Source: Microcaldota archaeon (GTDB lineage: Archaea > Micrarchaeota > Micrarchaeia > Micrarchaeales > CABMGC01). From it: a stretch of DNA of 41,791 nt. Below are positions 40,519 to 41,791 of the stretch, in pieces; positions within the stretch are counted from its first letter, which is position 1, and each line of letters begins with the position of its first letter. Under the pieces are notes generated by a model that saw only the letters and a list, made by a program, of their open reading frames with translations, had not been told where the DNA came from and ran no database searches. Made by a program: the position numbers and the translations under genes. The stretch is from contig JAJZJQ010000012.1 of the NCBI GenBank assembly GCA_021851065.1, positions 1 through 41,791 of the forward strand, given 5' to 3'.

Positions 40519-41096
40519 TTGGCATACCTCTAATCAGCCAAGTTCCTAATTTATTATAGTGCAATCTTTGTTGATATGCATTCCAAAAAGCATGCCATTC
40601 AATCTCATTAAGTTGTGCTATTGTTTTGTGCATATTACGCGGAATGAAGATCCTTTCTATAGCAAATCCGACGGTTCTCGATCCACTAGGCACTTTGGCA
40701 ATACTCCCATCTGTTAAGGTAGAAAATATTCTTAACGTCTGTGTTTTTGGATCGCCAAAAACAATAATATTTACAAATCGAGCCCTTCTATCATTTCTAG
40801 CACGTAATAAACCCACTATTTGCAAATCACTTAAATTAGCACACAGATGTTTAAGCAACGCCCCAGGAAAACCGTTCAAGGCCTTTATATACAAGCCATC
40901 ATCGCTTACTATAAACGGTTTTCGGGTGTATTTCATTGCTTGTCTTGCCTTATCAACAGCAACTTCTTTTATATTAAGCGATTGGATTTCTGCAAGTGCA
41001 ACTGTACGTTGCTTAACATTTATTTTGTAGTTGTCTAATACAGCATGTGCTATATTGAATTTGACCTTATTCGATGTGAAAAAAAACTAAGTCCAT
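40511..41096 (-). CDS. RdgB/ITPase-like NTP pyrophosphatase, broken by a frameshift in a T8 run
   Basis: The intact part from ATG 40936 shows KPFIVSDDGLYIKALNGFPG, then FVNIIVFGDPKTQTLRIFS and GSRTVGFAIERIFIP, the Ham1/RdgB/ITPase fold that removes inosine and xanthosine triphosphates. The N-terminal half reads in the same frame back to TSNKVKFNIAHAVLDNYK, the family start, but has no start codon. ATG at 41094-41096 begins MDLVFF and enters that frame only if the run of eight T (41079-41086) is seven. The corrected gene has 194 residues, normal for the family. It is either a real frameshift, a programmed slip or an assembly error. The ATG directly follows the upstream stop (TAAATG). Confidence 0.72.
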
Positions 41097-41546
41097 TTAA
41101 CCACTAATTCTAAGCTCTTGTTTTAATATATCACTAATATCCACAATAGTCTTATCAAGGTCATCATTTCTTACAATGTAGATTCTTGCACCTGTTTCAT
41201 TTGCAATTTGGTATGCAGCATTCCTTTCAGCATTTAATTCAAGATTAATTATTTCAAGATTATAAGCTCTCTGTATGTTACTATCCGCAATCCTTCTAGC
41301 TAATATTATCTCAGGGTCCGCTTCTATAACAACATGCGAACTTATTAGTGGTTGGTGACTCTTAGGGGTGAGAATGGCAACATTTCCTTCCAAGACTATC
41401 TGTACATGATGGGTATCAAAAATTACCACCCCATGCGGAAGTGTTTCTGCAAAATTAATTAGCTCCTGCTGGACTCTTAACAGTTCCTTGTCATTAAGCT
41501 CTCCCAAGGGCTTCTTATACGCATCCATAGCTAATTGAAATAGCAT
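41097..41546 (-). CDS. Archaeal adenylate-kinase-like protein lacking its N-terminal P-loop
   Basis: 149 residues. The sequence follows the second part of archaeal adenylate kinase (AdkA) or related P-loop kinases: LPHGVVIFDTHHVQI (VxxDTH strand), HVVIEADPEIILARRIAD (substrate and LID region), the NLEIINLELNAERNAAYQIA helix and GARIYIVRNDD near the end. The family begins with a GxxGxGKT P-loop about 45 residues earlier; no such sequence exists in any frame upstream, where the divergent ORF starts. The gene is therefore truncated or a fragment. AT-rich like the two genes after it, and packed against them without spacing. Confidence 0.55.
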   Translation of the reverse strand: MLFQLAMDAYKKPLGELNDKELLRVQQELINFAETLPHGVVIFDTHHVQIVLEGNVAILTPKSHQPLISSHVVIEADPEIILARRIADSNIQRAYNLEIINLELNAERNAAYQIANETGARIYIVRNDDLDKTIVDISDILKQELRISG

Positions 41547-41570
41547 TCGGCTTCAAAGGTTTTCAGAGAA

Positions 41571-41753
41571 ATGCCAAACTTCATCAAAAGGTATCCAGAC
41601 AAAAATTTCTGGGGTGGACAGCCTACAGGAACAAGTGTCGGGCCGGTAGGGCAGAACATCATACAGAACTACATCAGGAGGCAGGATGTCTCGTACGAAC
41701 CGTTCATGCCAGGCAGAGAAGAGGGTAAACAGACAAAGTTGCAGTTCAATTGA
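41571..41753 (+). CDS. Hypothetical small protein, 60 residues
   Basis: ATG-started frame with base use like the core genome rather than the AT-rich set beside it. The product is polar, Gly/Gln/Asn-rich (NFWGGQPTGTSVGPVGQNII, then YIRRQDVSYEPFMPG), with no membrane segment. No family recognised and no clear TATA box. It is divergent from the truncated kinase gene by 24 bases. Its last codons lie inside an inverted repeat (41741-41759). Confidence 0.4.
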   Translation: MPNFIKRYPDKNFWGGQPTGTSVGPVGQNIIQNYIRRQDVSYEPFMPGREEGKQTKLQFN

Positions 41754-41791
41754 AACTGCAGCGAGGGGTGAGATACCCCCGACGTAGTCGG
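41741..41791. repeat. Three consecutive inverted repeats at the window end
   Basis: GCAGTT/AACTGC around CAATTGA (41741-41759), then GGGGT/ACCCC around GAGAT (41765-41779), then CCGAC/GTCGG around GTA (41779-41791). The first overlaps the stop of the 60-residue ORF and contains AATTGAAAC, a common 3' end of CRISPR repeats. The set may be a terminator, the 5' part of a structured RNA or the first repeat of an array. It is cut by the window edge. Confidence 0.4.

Overview
The window is archaeal chromosome. It carries an RNA polymerase B subunit split into B'' and B', RpoH, Spt5, the P0/P1 ribosomal stalk, Kae1 and Bud32 of KEOPS, an archaeal mevalonate set (HMG-CoA synthase, thiolase, DUF35 protein, HMG-CoA reductase), a type I prenyl diphosphate synthase, an eL41 microprotein, and a pilus operon whose pilins carry the QxSxE leader seen in archaeal pilins. 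Many starts sit about 25 to 30 bases from a TATA box with little or no leader, and neighbouring genes often overlap by 4 bases (ATGA). A compact genome such as that of a DPANN or Micrarchaeota-like archaeon would fit, but this is inference; the lineage cannot be fixed from the window alone.

Layout. Positions 1-2468 hold rpoH-rpoB''-rpoB' on the minus strand, the last cut by the window edge. A small ORF and tRNA-Gly(UCC) lie upstream of rpoH. Next come trpS, a convergent HAD phosphatase, and kae1-bud32. A 1199-residue YVTN-repeat surface protein follows (6312-9911). Then come ahcY with eL41 in front of it, a membrane-anchored surface protein, and cysS. From 13.6 to 20.8 kb is a metabolic block: hmgA on the minus strand, then on the plus strand a 2-oxoacid:ferredoxin oxidoreductase (fused gamma-alpha, then beta), HMG-CoA synthase, thiolase and DUF35 protein. 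It links acetyl-CoA supply to mevalonate. From 20.8 to 26 kb lie Sua5, a K+ channel, an aldo-keto reductase, an alpha/beta hydrolase, a methyltransferase and small unknown genes. From 25968 to 31808 a minus-strand operon encodes a secretion ATPase, two TadB/TadC-type membrane proteins, several pilins and a tiny membrane protein. A winged-helix gene is divergent from it.

From 32.3 to 35 kb is an overlapping operon for an HD phosphohydrolase, a MagIII-type DNA glycosylase and a prenyl diphosphate synthase. From 35.1 to 40.1 kb the ribosomal/transcription genes spt5-uL11 and uL1-P0-P1 are separated by trm5, a ferredoxin and a MIT-like helical protein. The last 1.6 kb is visibly AT-rich. It holds a tightly packed adenylate-kinase-like / ITPase / ASCH set in which the first gene lacks its P-loop and the second is broken by a T8 frameshift. 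The window ends in a short ORF and a run of inverted repeats.

The points most worth a second look are the pilin operon with two pilin sub-types, the damaged AT-rich nucleotide-metabolism island, the P0 protein without its factor-binding tail, the C33 tRNA-Gly, the structured leader near 25.3 kb, and genes overlooked because they are small (eL41 and a 50-residue pilus-operon protein).
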